Assembly (NCBI RefSeq): GCF_030718205.1
Contig: NZ_JAUZQF010000008.1
Coordinates: 1-64,000, forward strand
DNA from: Nonomuraea turcica
GTDB taxonomy: Bacteria; Actinomycetota; Actinomycetes; Streptosporangiales; Streptosporangiaceae
Length of the DNA stretch: 64,000 nt
Direction: 5' to 3'
The notes under the pieces: model-generated
Told to the model about the DNA's origin: nothing
Database searches by the model: none
What the model saw: the letters and a program-made list of their open reading frames with translations, nothing else
Made by a program: the position numbers and the translations under genes
Shown here: piece by piece, positions 43,240 to 50,954 of the stretch
How the letters are laid out: each line of letters opens with the position of its first letter
How positions within the stretch are numbered: position 1 is the stretch's first letter

Positions 43240-44436
43240 CTACGCCTGCGTGATGGACTGGAAGATCGGGTTGAAGACCTGCTGCGTCTGGCTGGTCAGC
43301 GGCGTGTAGCCGCGCAGCTTGGCGTAGTCGGCCTCGGTCGGGAACATGAGCGGGCTGTCGACCATGTCCTCCAGCGCCTTCTTGTCCTCGCCCTTGGCCG
43401 TCTTGGCCTTCTCCCTGAGCAGGTCCTGCACCGCCGGGACCGGGGTCACGTACTGGATGAACTCATCCAGCTCGGCGGCCACGGCCGGCTGGTAGAGGTA
43501 GTCCATGAGCATGAGCGCGTCCACCGGGTTGGCGGCGCCCTTGGGGATGAGCATGTTGTCGGTCCAGATCGTGCCGCCCTCCTCGGGCACCACGAACTTG
43601 ACGGGCTCACCGGCGAGCTGGCGCTGGAAGACGTCGCCCGACCAGGCCATGGTCAGCCAGACGTCGCCCTTGGACACGGCGTCGATGTAGCTCTGGTCGT
43701 AATATTTCCGGACAATTCCGGCGTCGCGCTGCTCCTTGAGCTTGTCCCCGGCCTTGCGCCAGTCCGCCTCGGTCGACTTCTCCGGGTCGATGCCCAGCGC
43801 GAACATCCCGAAGTTCCCGATCTCCTGGGCGTCGGCCATCATGCCGACCCGCCCCTTGTACTTGCGATCGAACAACGACTGGATGCTGGTGATGTCGTCC
43901 TTGACGTGCTCGGTGTTGTACGCGATCCCGGTCACACCGGACGTGTACGGAATCGTGTACTTGTTGCCCGGATCGTAGGACCGTTCCTTGTACTTCTGGC
44001 CCGCGTTGGCCGCGAAGTTCGGCAGCTTGGAGTGGTCGAGCGGCAGCACGTAGCCCAGCTGGAGCATGTTCTGGAGCTGGATGCCGTTGGTCATGACGAC
44101 GATGTCGTAGCCCAGCGACTGCCCGGCGCGCAGCACGGGCTCGGACTTGCCGAAGAACTCGGCGTTCTCCTGGATGACCTCTTTGTACTCGTACGAGATG
44201 CCGGTGGCCTGCTGGAACTTCTTCAGCGGGGCCTGGTCCTCGGGCATGTACTCGGGCCAGTTGGCGAAGACGACCTTGCCGTGCTTGGTCTGCTTGGACC
44301 AGAAGTCCTGGACGGCGTCGGCCTTGGGCGGTGCGGCCTTCTGCCCTTGCACGCCACAGGCGGCAAGGGCGAGCCCGGCGGCGGAGAAGCCGGCGATTCT
44401 GAAGGCGTCACGACGGGTGCGGAGACGGGGGTTCAT
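43240..44436 (-). CDS. potD: polyamine-binding lipoprotein with Tat-like signal
   Basis: 398 residues. The N-terminus carries RRDAFRI (twin-Arg-like) and lipobox LAACG at ~27, suggesting export by Tat and lipid anchoring. VFANWPEYMPED opens the first lobe as in PotD/PotF, with DIVVMTNGIQLQNMLQLGYVLPLDHSKLPN, TIPYTSGVTGIAYNTEHV and TWAWSG-like LTMAWSGDVFQRQL farther on. It captures spermidine/putrescine-like amines and delivers them to PotBC. The start is at 44436, ten bases after the potA stop. Confidence 0.92.
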   Translation of the reverse strand: MNPRLRTRRDAFRIAGFSAAGLALAACGVQGQKAAPPKADAVQDFWSKQTKHGKVVFANWPEYMPEDQAPLKKFQQATGISYEYKEVIQENAEFFGKSEPVLRAGQSLGYDIVVMTNGIQLQNMLQLGYVLPLDHSKLPNFAANAGQKYKERSYDPGNKYTIPYTSGVTGIAYNTEHVKDDITSIQSLFDRKYKGRVGMMADAQEIGNFGMFALGIDPEKSTEADWRKAGDKLKEQRDAGIVRKYYDQSYIDAVSKGDVWLTMAWSGDVFQRQLAGEPVKFVVPEEGGTIWTDNMLIPKGAANPVDALMLMDYLYQPAVAAELDEFIQYVTPVPAVQDLLREKAKTAKGEDKKALEDMVDSPLMFPTEADYAKLRGYTPLTSQTQQVFNPIFQSITQA

Positions 44437-44445
44437 GAGGTGCTA

Positions 44446-45510
44446 TCAACTTCCAATCACGTACGAGTGCTGCGCCTGCCACGACAGCCACACGGAGTCG
44501 CCCCGCTCCGCCGTGGCCGTGGCGTCATGCGCATTTTGCTGAAACACCGTGATCTCGGCCCCGTCAGCGAGACTCACGGCGTAACTGTTGTAAGTGCCCA
44601 GGTAGACGACCTCGGCCACGGTGCCGCGGACGGAGCTCACGCCGTTCACGGGCTGCTCCGTGCCGATGGTGATCTTCTCCGGGCGCACGGTGACCGTCAC
44701 ATCGCCCTCACGGCCGGGCAGCAGCACCCGCCCACCGGCGATCTTCAGCTCGCCACCGGTGGCCGTCCCCGCCAGCAGGTTGGAGGTGCCGATGAAGCCG
44801 GCCACGAACGACGTCGCGGGCCGCTCGTAGATCTCGCGCGGCCCGGCGAGCTGCTCGACCAGGCCGTCGTTCATGACGGCGATGCGGTCACTCATGGTGA
44901 GCGCCTCGTTCTGGTCGTGCGTGACGTACACGAACGTGATGCCGACCTCGCGCTGGATGCGCTTGAGCTCGATCTGCATGGCCTGGCGCAGCTTGAGGTC
45001 GAGCGCCCCGAGCGGCTCGTCCAGCAGCAGCGCCCGCGGCCGGTTGACCAAAGCCCTGGCCAGCGCCACCCGCTGCTGCTGGCCGCCGGACATCTCACGC
45101 GGCCGGCGCTTCTCCCGGCCGGTCAGGTCGACGATCTCCAGCATCTCGCCGACCCGCCGCTTGATCTCCTCCTGCGGCGTCTTGCGCTGCTTGAGGCCGA
45201 AGGCCACGTTGTCCCAGACGCTCATGTGCGGAAAGAGCGCGTAGGACTGGAAGACCATGTTGACGTCGCGCTTGTTCGGCGGAACGTTCGTGACGTCCTG
45301 GCCGAGCAGCTTCACCAGGCCCTTCGACGGGGCCTCGAAGCCGGCGATCATCCGCATGGTCGTGGTCTTGCCGCAGCCGGACGGGCCGAGGAGGGAGAAG
45401 AACTCCCCCTCGGCGATGTCCAGCGAGACACCCTTGACCGCCTGGACCACCTCGCCGTGCGAGAGGTATTCCTTGACGACGTTCTCTAGCTCGATGGCAC
45501 TGGTGGTCAT
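44446..45510 (-). CDS. potA: polyamine ABC transporter ATPase
   Basis: 354 residues. Walker A GPSGCGKTT (~40), Q-loop after RMIAGFE, signature MSGGQQQRVALARAL, Walker B ALLLDEPLGALD, H-loop FVYVTHDQNEA. A TOBE-type C-terminal domain follows (GTVAEVVYLGTYNSYAVSLADG). The gene is six bases downstream of the aldehyde dehydrogenase and begins the transporter part of the operon. Confidence 0.93.
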   Translation of the reverse strand: MTTSAIELENVVKEYLSHGEVVQAVKGVSLDIAEGEFFSLLGPSGCGKTTTMRMIAGFEAPSKGLVKLLGQDVTNVPPNKRDVNMVFQSYALFPHMSVWDNVAFGLKQRKTPQEEIKRRVGEMLEIVDLTGREKRRPREMSGGQQQRVALARALVNRPRALLLDEPLGALDLKLRQAMQIELKRIQREVGITFVYVTHDQNEALTMSDRIAVMNDGLVEQLAGPREIYERPATSFVAGFIGTSNLLAGTATGGELKIAGGRVLLPGREGDVTVTVRPEKITIGTEQPVNGVSSVRGTVAEVVYLGTYNSYAVSLADGAEITVFQQNAHDATATAERGDSVWLSWQAQHSYVIGS

Positions 45511-45516
45511 CGTGGC

Positions 45517-46950
45517 CTATTCACCGATGTAGTGCATGACGTGCTTGACCCTGGTGTAGTCGTGCAGGCCGAAGACGGACAGGTCCTTGCCGTAGCCGGA
45601 GTGCTTGAAGCCGCCGTGCGGCATCTCCGACACGAACGGGATGTGGGTGTTGACCCAGACCACACCGAAGTCCAGCCGGTTCGACATGCGCATCGCGCGG
45701 CCGTGGTCGGAGGTCCAGACCGAGCCGCTCAGGCCGTACTTGACGTCGTTGGCCTTGGCGAGGGCGTCGGCCTCGTCGGTGAACGTCTGCACGGTGATCA
45801 CGGGCCCGAAGACCTCGTTCTGCACCATCTCGTCGTCCTGCTTGAGCCCGTCGACGATGGTCGGGGCGAAGAAGTAGCCCTTGTCGCCGACCCGCTGACC
45901 GCCGGTGAGGACCTTGGCGTGGGCGGGGACCCGCTCGATGAAGCCCTGGACCTTGGCCAGCTGGTTCTCGTTGTTGAGCGGCCCGTACAACGCGTCCTCG
46001 TTGTCCAGGTCGCCGGTCACGGTGCCGGCGGCGGCCTCGGTCAGCGCGGCCACGAACTCGTCGTGCACGCTCTCGTGCACGAGCACCCGGCAGGCGGCGG
46101 TGCAGTCCTGGCCGGCGTTGTAGAGGCCCGCGGTGGCGATGTCGGCGGCGGCCTTGCGCAGGTCCTTGACGTCCTCGAAGACCACGACCGGCGCCTTGCC
46201 GCCGAGCTCCAGGTGCACCCGCTTGAGGTCGTCGGCGGCGCTCTTGGCCACGGACATGCCGGCGCCGACCGAGCCGGTGATCGCGACCATGGAGGCCGTC
46301 GGGTGGCTCACCACGAGCGCTCCAGTCTCGCGGTCGCCGGTGACGACGTTGAAGACGCCAGGAGGCAGCACCTCACCGAGGATCTCGGCGAGCTTGAGCG
46401 TGGAGGCCGGGGTGGTGTCGGACGGCTTGAGCACGACCGTGTTGCCGGCCGCGAGGGCCGGGGCGATCTTCCACACCGCCATCATCATCGGGTAGTTCCA
46501 CGGCGTGACCTGCCCGATCACGCCGATCGGCTCGTGCCTGATGACGCTGGTGTGCTCGGCGAGGAACTCGCCGGCCGTAGGGCCCTCGAGCGTGCGGGCC
46601 GCACCCGCGAAGAAACGGAAGTGGTCGGACGCGACCGGCGTCTCGTCCTCGGCCATGCGGGCGCGCGGCTTGCCGGTGTTGCGGCACTCGGCCTCGTTGA
46701 TCTCGTCGGCCCGCGCGTCGATCGCGTCGGCGACCTTGAGCAGCAGGTTGGCCCGCTCCCCCGGTGTGGTCCTGCCCCACGAGTCGAACGCGGCGGCCGC
46801 GGCGGCGAAGGCGGCCTCGACGTCCTCGGGGCCCGAGACGGGGGCCTGGACATAGGCCTCGCCCGTGCACGGGTCGATGATGTCGGAGAAGCGGCCGCTC
46901 TTGGCGTCCACGAACTCACCGTTGATGTAGTTCTGCAGACGGGTGGTCAT
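45517..46950 (-). CDS. gamma-aminobutyraldehyde dehydrogenase-like aldehyde dehydrogenase
   Basis: 477 residues from ATG 46950, which has a strong AAGGAGG four bases upstream; an in-frame ATG at 47019 is preceded by nothing comparable. Typical ALDH motifs: WNYPMMMAVWKIAPALAAGNTVVLKPSD, GSVGAGMSVAKSA, the general base in LELGGKAP, and the nucleophile Cys in GQDCTAACRV. It likely oxidises aminoaldehydes such as 4-aminobutanal to GABA, a step in putrescine degradation. It is the first gene of the ALDH-potA-potD-potB-potC-oxidase operon and divergent from an Lrp-type regulator. Confidence 0.9.
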   Translation of the reverse strand: MTTRLQNYINGEFVDAKSGRFSDIIDPCTGEAYVQAPVSGPEDVEAAFAAAAAAFDSWGRTTPGERANLLLKVADAIDARADEINEAECRNTGKPRARMAEDETPVASDHFRFFAGAARTLEGPTAGEFLAEHTSVIRHEPIGVIGQVTPWNYPMMMAVWKIAPALAAGNTVVLKPSDTTPASTLKLAEILGEVLPPGVFNVVTGDRETGALVVSHPTASMVAITGSVGAGMSVAKSAADDLKRVHLELGGKAPVVVFEDVKDLRKAAADIATAGLYNAGQDCTAACRVLVHESVHDEFVAALTEAAAGTVTGDLDNEDALYGPLNNENQLAKVQGFIERVPAHAKVLTGGQRVGDKGYFFAPTIVDGLKQDDEMVQNEVFGPVITVQTFTDEADALAKANDVKYGLSGSVWTSDHGRAMRMSNRLDFGVVWVNTHIPFVSEMPHGGFKHSGYGKDLSVFGLHDYTRVKHVMHYIGE

Positions 46951-47219
46951 GTGCCCTCCTTCGTCGGTCCCATGACCATGGTCGCTGTGTTTACTGATGC
47001 CCTCGACAAGCTCGGTCATGGCTGACCTCCTCGTGAGTGGGCTGAGATGCCGCGACTCTGACAGAGTGAAGGCATCCGGACAAGGGATTTCGTGGTGAAG
47101 ATATCAAATTGCTACGAATTCGCTTGACAGAATGCCTGGAACTGACAACATGTCGCACCAGGACGGCAACCAAGCGGGAACGCCCCCGAAACGCCGGACC
47201 GCTAGGAGGATTCCTCTCG
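46951..47219. promoter_or_regulatory. divergent control region of polyamine operon and lrp-like gene
   Basis: A TTGACA (47124-47129) on the plus strand with CAACAT about 16 bp downstream would serve the regulator. An AT-rich patch around 47086-47120 contains TTCGTG ... CTACGAA half-sites (47089-47118) flanking GATATC; Lrp-type regulators bind such degenerate AT-rich dyads. No further motif is evident. The assignment is by position. Confidence 0.4.
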
Positions 47220-47711
47220 ATGACGACGCCGCCCCGCGTACGCCGCGACAACTCGAGCGCTGCCCCCGTCGTGCTCGACGATCTGTCCAAACAGATCATC
47301 GAGCAACTCCAGCGTGACGGGCGCATGCCGTACGCGGCCATCGGCAAGGCGGTTGGCCTGTCCGAAGCCGCGGTACGCCAGCGCGTGCAGCGCCTCCAGG
47401 ACGCCGGCGTCATGCAGATCGTCGCGGTCACCGACCCCCTCACGCTGGGCTTCCCCCGGCAGGCGATGATCGGCGTCAACATCGAGGGCGACCTGGAGTC
47501 GGTGGCGGACGAACTGGCGGCCATCGAGGAGATCGACTACGTGGTCCTCACGGCCGGTTCCTTCGACGTCATCGTCGAGGTGGTGTGCGAGGGCGACGGG
47601 CACCTGCTGGAGATCCTCAGCAAGATCCGCGCCATTCCCGCCGTGCGGGCCACGGAGTCGTTCGTGTACTTGAAGCTGCGTAAGCAGACCTACTCCTGGG
47701 GCACCCGCTAA
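47220..47711 (+). CDS. Lrp/AsnC-family transcriptional regulator
   Basis: 163 residues from ATG 47220, with AGGAGG ten bases upstream; the frame opens earlier at 47109 without a start signal. An N-terminal helix-turn-helix (DDLSKQIIEQLQRDGRMPYAAIGKAVGLSEAAVRQRVQRLQDAGVM) precedes a RAM/AsnC ligand domain (IGVNIEGDLESVADELAAIEEIDYVVLTAG...). It is divergent from the polyamine operon and convergent with the cyclase gene (four-base overlap). By position it should sense a polyamine or amino acid and control the ALDH-pot operon. Confidence 0.9.
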   Translation: MTTPPRVRRDNSSAAPVVLDDLSKQIIEQLQRDGRMPYAAIGKAVGLSEAAVRQRVQRLQDAGVMQIVAVTDPLTLGFPRQAMIGVNIEGDLESVADELAAIEEIDYVVLTAGSFDVIVEVVCEGDGHLLEILSKIRAIPAVRATESFVYLKLRKQTYSWGTR

Positions 47712-48346
47712 CCGACCCTCGCGACGGCCCGGACGGGCGCCCCGTCCGCTCCCGCGAGCCGGATCGGCAGCAGGGAAACCTCGATCGGCCTGCCGCGTGC
47801 CTGCGCGTCCAGGAGCCGCTCCAGACCGGTCAGGTTCTCGGCGATGACGGCGTGCGCGCCGCACAACACCCGGTGCGCCGGGAAGTCCTCGGCCGGCGTG
47901 GGATCCACGCTCAGCGCGTCGATCCCCACCGTCCTGACCCCGCGCTCGACGAGCAGCGCCGCGGCCTCCTCGGTGAGGAACGGGTGCCCCTGGTAGGCGT
48001 CCGTCCCCCAGTACGCCGACCACCCGGTGGCGACGAGCACGATCGGACCCGCGACGTTCTGGAAGGCAGCCGCCCCGATCGGCGAGCGCGGGGCCAGGCC
48101 GGTGGCATCCACCACGACGGCGGGCCCGTAGAAGCGCTCCAGCGGCAGGTCGTCCAGCGTGGGCAGCGAGTCGTCGACGTGGAAGGGGGCATCCACATGC
48201 GTGCCCGATTGGGAGCCCAGGTGCAGCTCCAGCACGTTGACCCCGTCCCGCGCCACAGTGAGCGCCGGGCCGACGGAGACCTCGGGATCGCCCGGATAGA
48301 CGGGCATCCCCTCCTGAATCGGGACAGACAGGTCGACGAGCTCCAT
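47708..48346 (-). CDS. cyclase-family (KynB/isatin-hydrolase-like) metal-dependent hydrolase
   Basis: About 212 residues; ATG 48346 overlaps the NCS1 stop by one base, and GTG 48349 is also in frame. The hallmark HxGTHxDxPxH metal box is visible as GTHVDAPFH (about residues 48-56). Other blocks are MELVDLSVPIQEGMPVYPGDP and VGIDALSVDPTPAEDFPAH. Family members include arylformamidase and isatin hydrolase, and some act on cyclic amides. Together with the NCS1 permease and the ureohydrolase it may handle a nitrogen heterocycle or formyl/guanidino amide; that is inference. Confidence 0.82.
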   Translation of the reverse strand: MELVDLSVPIQEGMPVYPGDPEVSVGPALTVARDGVNVLELHLGSQSGTHVDAPFHVDDSLPTLDDLPLERFYGPAVVVDATGLAPRSPIGAAAFQNVAGPIVLVATGWSAYWGTDAYQGHPFLTEEAAALLVERGVRTVGIDALSVDPTPAEDFPAHRVLCGAHAVIAENLTGLERLLDAQARGRPIEVSLLPIRLAGADGAPVRAVARVG

Positions 48347-49857
48347 CACGTCACCGGCTCGGTCGCCGCGTCCACGATGGGCAGCACCGGCGTGTCGGCC
48401 ACGCGGACCAGGCGCGGCCCCTCAGGGCCGTAGACCTCACGCGGCTCGGGGAAGGCGGCCAGCAGCGCCAGGTAGAGCAGGCCCGCCACGGCCAGGCCGA
48501 CCGGCAGCGAGACGTCCACCCCGCCCGCCAGGTCGCCGAGCGGCCCGACGAACTGCCCGGGCAGGTTCACGAACATCAGCGCCAGACCGGCGGACACCAG
48601 CCATGCCGACAGCCCGCGCCAGTTCCAGCCGTGCGTGAACCAGTAGCGGCCGCCGCGCTGGCGCCGGTTGAAGACCTGGAGCGCCTCGGGGTCGTACCAG
48701 CCACGCCGAGTCACATACCCCAGCATCATGATCACCATCCAGGGCGCCGTGCACGTGATGATCAGGGTCGCGAACGTCGAGATGCTCTGGGTGAGGTTCG
48801 CGGCGAACCGCCCGATGAAGATGAACACGATCGACAGCGTGCCGATGAACACGGTCGCCTGCACGCGCGAGAACCGGGGGAAGACGCTGGAGAAGTCGAG
48901 CCCGGTGCCGTAGAGGGAGGTCGTGCCCGTGGACATGCCGCCGATGAGCGCGATGAGACAGACCGGCACGAAGTACCAGCCCGGCGAGACCGCCAGCAGG
49001 CCGCCGACGTAGTTGGGCGCGGCCGGGTCCACGTATTCGGCGGCCTTGGTCGCGATGATCGACGCGGTCGCGAGGCCGAAGAAGAACGGCAGGATGGTGG
49101 CGATCTGCGACAGGAACGCGGCGGCCATGACCCGCGAGCGCGGCGTGTTCGCCGGGATGTAGCGGGACCAGTCACCGAGGAACGCGCCGAAGGACACGGG
49201 ATTCGACAACACGATCAACGCCGCGCCGATGAATGACGGCAAGAACAGCGGATCGCCCACCGGGAGCGTGCCGGGGTAGGACGGGTCGAAGTCGCCGGCG
49301 AAGGCGAAGACTCCCAGCACGAACAGCAGCGACGCCGCCGCAACCGCGATCTTGTTGACGAACAGCATGAACCTGAAGCCGTACACGCAGACGACGAGCA
49401 CGAGCACTGCGAAGATCCCGTACGCGACGCCATAGGACAGGTCAGTGTCGGGCAGCCCGGCCAGCCGGTGCGCGCCACCTACCAAAGCGTCCCCCGACGA
49501 CCACACCGAGATCGAGAAGAACGCGATCGCGGTGAGCAGCGACAGGAACGAGCCCACGATCCGCCCGTGCACGCCCAGGTGGGCCGACGAGGAGACGGCG
49601 TTGTTGGTCCCGTTGAGCGGCCCGAACAACGACAGCGGCGCCAGGATCAGGGCCCCCACCACCAGCCCGAGCACGGTGGCCGCCAGCCCCTGCCAGAACG
49701 ACAGGCCGAACAAAATGGGGAAGGCCCCGAGCACGCAGGTGGCGAAGGTGTTCGCACCGCCGAACGCCACCCTGAACAGATCAAGCGGGCGCGCGGTGCG
49801 GTCGGCGTCGGGGATGCGCTCGACCCCGTAGGTCTCGATCTCGGTGATGCCGCTCAT
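48346..49857 (-). CDS. NCS1-family permease
   Basis: 503 residues with twelve predicted helices. N-terminal helix 1 and GGANTFATCVLGAFPILFGLSFWQG match the NCS1 (nucleobase/cytosine/hydantoin/allantoin) family. Later blocks FLGDWSRYIPANTPRSRVM and YGTGLDFSSVFPRFSRVQATVFIGTLSIVFIF fit the same family. ATG 49857 overlaps the ureohydrolase stop. It may import the nitrogenous substrate that the two flanking hydrolases open. Confidence 0.9.
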   Translation of the reverse strand: MSGITEIETYGVERIPDADRTARPLDLFRVAFGGANTFATCVLGAFPILFGLSFWQGLAATVLGLVVGALILAPLSLFGPLNGTNNAVSSSAHLGVHGRIVGSFLSLLTAIAFFSISVWSSGDALVGGAHRLAGLPDTDLSYGVAYGIFAVLVLVVCVYGFRFMLFVNKIAVAAASLLFVLGVFAFAGDFDPSYPGTLPVGDPLFLPSFIGAALIVLSNPVSFGAFLGDWSRYIPANTPRSRVMAAAFLSQIATILPFFFGLATASIIATKAAEYVDPAAPNYVGGLLAVSPGWYFVPVCLIALIGGMSTGTTSLYGTGLDFSSVFPRFSRVQATVFIGTLSIVFIFIGRFAANLTQSISTFATLIITCTAPWMVIMMLGYVTRRGWYDPEALQVFNRRQRGGRYWFTHGWNWRGLSAWLVSAGLALMFVNLPGQFVGPLGDLAGGVDVSLPVGLAVAGLLYLALLAAFPEPREVYGPEGPRLVRVADTPVLPIVDAATEPVT

Positions 49858-50792
49858 GGCTGCTTCTTCTCCTGCATCGCTAGCAAACTGACGAGGTCGT
49901 ACGCCACGTGGGAGGCGGCGATGGAGGTGATCTCCGCATGGTCGTAGGCCGGCGCCACCTCGACCACATCGGCTCCGACCAGGTCGCAGCCGGCCAGGCC
50001 ACGCAGGATCTCCAACAGTTCCCGGCTGGTGAGCCCGCCCGCCTCAGGAGTCCCCGTCCCCGGGGCGTGCGCGGGGTCGAGCACGTCGATGTCGACGGAG
50101 ACGTACAGCGGCCGGTCGCCGACCCGCTGCCGCAACGCGTCGATCACCTCGTCCAGCCCGCGCCGCAGCACATCGGCCGCGGTCACAATCCCGAAGCCGA
50201 GCCGCCGATCCTCCTGGAGGTCCTTCTTGCCGTACAACGGCCCCCGGATCCCGACATGACTGACGGCCTCGGTGTCGAGCAGCCCTTCCTCCACGGCCCG
50301 CCGGAACGGCGTCCCGTGCGTGTACTCGGCGCCGAAGTAGGTGTCCCACGTGTCGAGATGCGCATCGAAGTGCAGCAACGCAACCGGCCCGTGCTTCCTG
50401 GCGGCGGCCCGCAGCAGCGGCAGCGCGATCGTGTGATCCCCGCCGATGGTGACGAGCTTCGCGTCGATCCCCTCGGCCGCCCCCTCGATCGCCTCAATGG
50501 CGGCACCGATGTCGAACGGATTGGCCGCGATGTCCCCAGCGTCGGCCACCTGCACGTGCTCGAACGGCGAGACGTCAAGCGCCGGATGGTACGGCCGCAG
50601 CAACCGGGAGGCCTCCCTGACCGCCGCGGGCCCGAACCTGGCGCCAGGCCGGTAGGACACGCCGGCGTCGAAGGGCACCCCCACGACAGCGACGTCCGCC
50701 CGCTCCACTTGGTCGAGGCGGGGCAGGCGGGCGAAGGTGGCGGGCCCCGCAAAGCGCGGGACCTTGGAGGAGTCGACGGGGCCGATAGTCAT
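49854..50792 (-). CDS. speB: ureohydrolase (agmatinase/guanidinobutyrase-like)
   Basis: 312 residues. The three Mn-binding motifs are IGGDHTI, FDAHLDTWDTY and SVDIDVLDPAHAPGTG; the specificity-determining region contains GIRGPLYGKKDLQED. It cleaves urea from a guanidino compound. The conserved HLDTW/IDVLDP fits agmatinase or guanidinobutyrase better than arginase. It leads the second minus-strand operon (ureohydrolase, NCS1, cyclase), near the polyamine importer. Start 50792; the symbol is a family-level assignment. Confidence 0.82.
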   Translation of the reverse strand: MTIGPVDSSKVPRFAGPATFARLPRLDQVERADVAVVGVPFDAGVSYRPGARFGPAAVREASRLLRPYHPALDVSPFEHVQVADAGDIAANPFDIGAAIEAIEGAAEGIDAKLVTIGGDHTIALPLLRAAARKHGPVALLHFDAHLDTWDTYFGAEYTHGTPFRRAVEEGLLDTEAVSHVGIRGPLYGKKDLQEDRRLGFGIVTAADVLRRGLDEVIDALRQRVGDRPLYVSVDIDVLDPAHAPGTGTPEAGGLTSRELLEILRGLAGCDLVGADVVEVAPAYDHAEITSIAASHVAYDLVSLLAMQEKKQP

Positions 50793-50954
50793 GTCGGCCA
50801 GTGTTCGTCATGCTTCTGACCTGGGGCAATTGGAGGTCACCTGAAGTATGACGGTGTGTGTTGTGGCTGACCACAAGGCGGCAAGGCGTGTTGAGGGGTG
50901 TGCCTCCGCGGACGCGACGACGATCACTCGCCGTAGCCAGGCACGTTGATTCAC
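50793..50954. promoter_or_regulatory. promoter region of the ureohydrolase operon
   Basis: Between the ureohydrolase start and the mannosidase stop. It contains a perfect hairpin TTGTGG (50861-50866)/CCACAA (50871-50876), and the palindrome AGGTCACCT (50834-50842). The hairpin could be the terminator of the mannosidase operon or an operator; no T-run follows. Confidence 0.35.

Noticed and set aside
42811..45489. Long open frame antisense to the pot operon (about 890 codons)
   Set aside because: It mirrors well-supported pot genes, has low-complexity Val/Gly/Leu/His/Arg composition and no recognisable domain; high-GC DNA commonly leaves the antisense frame open.
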